Below, piece by piece: positions 6,393 to 6,568 of a stretch of DNA of 6,568 nucleotides (position 1 is its first letter; every line of letters starts with the position of its first letter). The notes below the pieces were generated by a model, which saw only the letters and a list, made by a program, of their open reading frames with translations, was not told the origin of the DNA and ran no database searches. Origin of the DNA: Opitutaceae bacterium (GTDB lineage Bacteria > Verrucomicrobiota > Verrucomicrobiia > Opitutales > Opitutaceae); assembly GCA_031272375.1 (NCBI GenBank), contig JAISTY010000040.1, positions 1 to 6,568 on the forward strand, written 5' to 3'. Position numbers and translations under genes: made by a program.

Positions 6393-6403
6393 GGGATTGG
6401 ATT

Positions 6404-6469
6404 ACAATTAACAATTGGTAATTAACAATTAACAATTAACAATAGGGTGCGGGCGGCGCTGCGCGCCGC
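6404..6469. repeat. Repeat element B: tandem 7-mers plus GC hairpin upstream of the propeller gene
   Basis: Six in-phase, near-identical 7-mers: ACAATTA, ACAATTG, GTAATTA, ACAATTA, ACAATTA, then ACAATA. They start 11 bp upstream of the propeller gene's start codon. The array contains CAATTGGTAAT (6412-6422), identical to the start of element A. A perfect 7-bp stem with a 3-base loop follows, GCGGCGC-TGC-GCGCCGC (6453-6469), starting 30 bp after the 11-mer; in element A the interval is 29 bp. The array would form the 5' leader or promoter of the gene. Tandem 7-mers can vary in number by slippage. Confidence 0.8.
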
Positions 6470-6568
6470 TGATGGGGCGAGGGGCACGACGGAGGGGCGG
6501 GGTGACAAGTCGCCGCACTCCAAAGCAGGCACGGAGGAAGGGGAGATGAAGGGCGAAGTGGAAGGGAG
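6470..6568. other. G-rich region beyond the propeller gene, with a short palindromic repeat
   Basis: No gene start is supported here. It contains GGTGAC-AA-GTCGCC (6501-6514), a 6-bp stem with one G-T wobble, followed by GCACTCCAAAGCAGG. Read on the + strand the repeat gives GDKSPHSKAG, a peptide I recall from short predicted proteins in Verrucomicrobiota; the palindrome is probably an intergenic repeat there, not a coding sequence. A promoter for the propeller gene could lie here or in the adjacent 7-mer array; none was recognised. Confidence 0.5.

Noticed and set aside
4656..6425. A 589-codon + strand open frame opposite the propeller gene
   Set aside because: Same codon-register artefact. 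It is glycine/glutamate-rich and repetitive, while the minus strand encodes a signal peptide and Asp boxes.
6444..6568. Small + strand gene containing GDKSPHSK
   Set aside because: The frame runs off the window, includes the element B hairpin, and matches a palindromic repeat. There is no supported start.

Overview
The window looks like chromosomal DNA of a moderately GC-rich Gram-negative bacterium. I favour Verrucomicrobiota, perhaps Opitutaceae, but only tentatively. The hints are intergenic spacers built from CACTAAT, CTTTGTG/CTTCGTG, AATGAGT and TTAACAA units, a palindrome that reads GDKSPHSK on the + strand, and a secreted BNR/sialidase-like protein. No rRNA or other phylogenetic marker is present, so this rests on pattern recognition.

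All four credible genes lie on the minus strand. Transcription order is from high to low coordinate. (1) A secreted Asp-box beta-propeller protein (4776-6392). (2) glgP, glycogen/alpha-glucan phosphorylase (1771-4332). (3) A SpoU/TrmH-type RNA 2'-O-methyltransferase (747-1526). (4) A two-helix DUF502 membrane protein (41-715). The last two are 31 bp apart and probably co-transcribed. The other gaps are 244 bp (1527-1770) and 443 bp (4333-4775), so glgP and the propeller gene are probably separate units. The gene products share no obvious pathway: carbohydrate storage, extracellular glycan recognition or cleavage, RNA modification and an envelope protein.

The unusual part is the spacer DNA. 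It is a mosaic of short, degenerate, quasi-periodic repeats. A composite module (TCTTCTGTTCAA followed by AACTTYGTG and TTYGCGG) occurs three times: inside the 3' end of glgP, upstream of glgP in inverted orientation, and downstream of the propeller gene. A second inverted pair (AATTCAGAATGC / GCATTCTGAATT) lies outside the first, so glgP is bracketed by nested inverted arms. These repeats encode the last residues of GlgP and its stop codon. Two further elements, upstream of glgP and upstream of the propeller gene, share one architecture: CAATTGGTAAT, then AT-rich 7-mers, then a perfect GC-rich hairpin about 30 bp further on.

None of the four start codons has a recognisable Shine-Dalgarno sequence, and no convincing intrinsic terminator was found. 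In 1874 sense codons there is no TTA or CTA and only one TCA. This produces long but meaningless antisense open frames over every gene.
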